The notes beneath the pieces are model-generated. The model did no database searches and was not told where the DNA came from. It saw only the letters and a program-made list of their open reading frames with translations. A stretch of DNA of 5,694 nucleotides, from assembly GCA_900751695.1 (NCBI GenBank), contig CAADSS010000003.1, positions 1-5,694 of the forward strand, read 5' to 3'. Each line of letters starts with the position of its first letter. Position 1 is the stretch's first letter. A program made the position numbers and the translations under genes. The DNA is from an uncultured Collinsella sp. (GTDB taxonomy: Bacteria; Actinomycetota; Coriobacteriia; Coriobacteriales; Coriobacteriaceae). This document shows positions 5,065 to 5,694 of this stretch, piece after piece.

Positions 5065-5106
5065 GTCCGCGCATCCGCTTCGCGGATCCGCACCGGCTTC
5101 GCCCGC
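5047..5106 (-). other. possible CCA-ended hairpin formed by the tRNA-Leu fragment and the spacer
   Basis: On the minus strand GCGGGCGAA (5098-5106) is an exact complement of TTCGCCCGC (5051-5059), so the fragment regains a 9-bp terminal stem with ACCA overhanging, in a 60-nt RNA. The 38-nt interior has its own hairpin ATCCGC-GAA-GCGGAT (5073-5087) and the palindrome GGACGTCC. There is no anticodon arm or T-loop. Whether it is transcribed or processed is unknown. Confidence 0.35.
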
Positions 5107-5189
5107 CTGCCGGCGGACTCGCCAACTCGCTAAAAACGCTCCGCGTTTTCTTTACGCTCGCTCCTTCGCAGGCTCAAGTCCCCGCGATG
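5065..5189. repeat. hairpin-rich spacer between the direct repeats, no gene seen
   Basis: This 125-bp spacer has no convincing reading frame. It contains ATCCGC-TTC-GCGGAT (5073-5087), the palindrome GCGGATCCGC (5082-5091), AAAACGC-TCC-GCGTTTT (5133-5149), and GTCCGC/GCGGAC bracketing 5065-5118. The word CTTCGC occurs three times. Two pieces are inverted copies of parts of tRNA-Leu: TTCGCCCGC (5098-5106, acceptor) and 5170-5181 (T-arm, 11 of 12 bases). Together with its flanks it makes up the 307-bp region without protein genes upstream of the SPFH gene. Confidence 0.7.
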
Positions 5190-5254
5190 GGCCCATAACA
5201 AAAAAAGCCCCCATTGCTGGGAGCTCTTTCATTTAATGGTGCGGGCGAAAGGAC
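5190..5254. repeat. direct repeat, copy 2: tail of intact tRNA-Leu plus terminator
   Basis: The second copy (65 bp) of the repeat at 5001-5064, here continuous with the complete tRNA-Leu gene, so this is presumably the parental copy. Confidence 0.95.
5200..5225 (-). terminator. intrinsic terminator of tRNA-Leu
   Basis: The minus-strand stem AGCTCCCA/TGGGGGCT (8 bp, one G-U) with a GCAA tetraloop is followed by seven T. It begins 11 nt after the tRNA CCA end. Confidence 0.92.
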
Positions 5255-5323
5255 TTGAACCTTCATGGGGTTGCCCCCATACGGACCTGAACCGTACGCG
5301 TCTGCCAATTCCGCCACGCCCGC
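5237..5323 (-). tRNA. tRNA-Leu, anticodon CAG
   Basis: A complete 87-nt class II tRNA on the minus strand. The acceptor stem is GCGGGCG/CGCCCGC with discriminator A and encoded CCA. The anticodon stem TACGG/CCGTA carries loop TTCAGGT, so the anticodon is CAG and it reads CUG. The long variable arm has the stem GGGG/CCCC closed by GCAA. The T-arm is GAAGG-TTCAAGT-CCTTT. It lies 43 bp after the tatD-family gene. Its last 18 nt and its terminator are duplicated at 5001-5064. Confidence 0.97.
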
Positions 5324-5334
5324 GTGCAGGAATT

Positions 5335-5363
5335 AGAATAACGGAGCGCCACCGCGAACGCAA
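5335..5363 (-). promoter_or_regulatory. sigma70-type promoter of tRNA-Leu
   Basis: On the minus strand a -35 box TTGCGT (5358-5363) and a -10 box TATTCT (5335-5340) are 17 bp apart, and the mature tRNA starts 11 nt after the -10 box. The layout is nearly that of the two tRNA-Arg promoters, though the boxes are weaker. It sits directly after the tatD stop codon. Confidence 0.6.
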
Positions 5364-5366
5364 GAA

Positions 5367-5694
5367 CTATTTTTGAAAAAGTTTGCAGGCATTTTCCCAA
5401 GCGGCCTGCGCAATCGCCTCAGCATTCTCACCGGTACGATCGACGCGGTCATTGACCAGCATGTTTGCCGTGATAGAAATCATTGCCGGCTCGCACTCAA
5501 GACCACGAATGGGCTCCGGCGCCATATACGGGCAATCCGTCTCAAACAAAATGCGATCGAGCGGAGTCGCCGCAAACGCCTCGCGCACATCGTCGTTACG
5601 CTTAAAGGTGGCCGCGCCGCCATAGGCGATATAGCAGCCCAAACCCACAAAGCGCTCCATCGTGGCTCGATCCTCGCCAAAGCAGTGCAGCACG
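5367..5694 (-). CDS. TatD-family metal-dependent DNase, C-terminal part
   Basis: The C-terminal 109 residues of a TatD-type hydrolase; the gene runs off the right edge, and full-length members have about 255-265 residues. TatD enzymes are cytoplasmic TIM-barrel metallohydrolases with 3'-5' exonuclease activity on DNA and RNA. Visible signatures in order: LHCFGED near the edge (the family HCF motif, metal-binding His), GCYIAYGGAATFK, PLDRILFETDCPYMAPEP (the ETDxPY motif with the catalytic Asp), and WENACKLFQ at the end. The usual RNEP motif reads ECEP here (GLECEPAMI), a mild deviation also seen as variation in the family. The stop at 5367 immediately precedes the tRNA-Leu promoter and no terminator separates them, so read-through into tRNA-Leu is possible. 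Paralogues in this family make an exact gene name unsafe. Confidence 0.92.
   Translation of the reverse strand, partial: VLHCFGEDRATMERFVGLGCYIAYGGAATFKRNDDVREAFAATPLDRILFETDCPYMAPEPIRGLECEPAMISITANMLVNDRVDRTGENAEAIAQAAWENACKLFQK

Noticed and set aside
5001..5254. CRISPR-like or IS-element interpretation of the repeats
   Set aside because: There are only two copies, which are explained by the tRNA tail and terminator. No regular spacers, transposase or integrase are present.

Overview
The window reads as an ordinary chromosomal stretch of a moderately GC-rich Gram-positive-type bacterium. The gene content, protein style (SerRS beginning MLDIKFVREN, a ProC-like protein, RlmH, an SPFH protein), strong purine-rich Shine-Dalgarno sites and CCA-encoding tRNAs suggest an actinobacterium of the class Coriobacteriia, probably Collinsella-like. 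This is an inference from sequence style, not a database match. Almost everything is on the minus strand; only one very small gene is on the plus strand.

Left to right (opposite to transcription for minus genes): two identical tRNA-Arg(ACG) genes, each with its own sigma70-type promoter of the same geometry, separated by an intrinsic terminator; an unrecognised 125-residue protein gene; the terminator of serS; serS itself (427 aa, with the start corrected by its ribosome binding site); a 111-bp divergent intergenic region holding three perfect palindromes; a 57-residue single-pass membrane protein gene on the plus strand; and a 155-bp convergent terminator region built from two inverted copies of one hairpin around a 17-bp hairpin. 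Then comes an apparent three-gene operon transcribed leftwards: SPFH/Band-7 membrane protein, rlmH (6 nt after the SPFH stop) and a proC-like gene.

Upstream of that operon, a 307-bp stretch without protein genes holds the most unusual structure of the window. The last 18 nt of the neighbouring tRNA-Leu(CAG) gene, plus its downstream terminator, are present twice as direct repeats about 190 bp apart. The spacer is rich in hairpins and contains inverted copies of pieces of the same tRNA. The truncated copy can refold, with spacer sequence, into a CCA-ended hairpin with a 9-bp terminal stem. The intact tRNA-Leu gene and the 3' end of a TatD-family DNase gene close the window.

The genes are mostly translation and housekeeping functions: tRNAs, seryl-tRNA synthetase, 23S rRNA pseudouridine methylation, proline synthesis, a membrane scaffold protein and a TatD nuclease. 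I see no complete novel defence or mobile system. The leads worth following are the tRNA-Leu tail duplication with its foldback, the inverted terminator element between the convergent genes, the palindrome cluster, and the two unrecognised small proteins.
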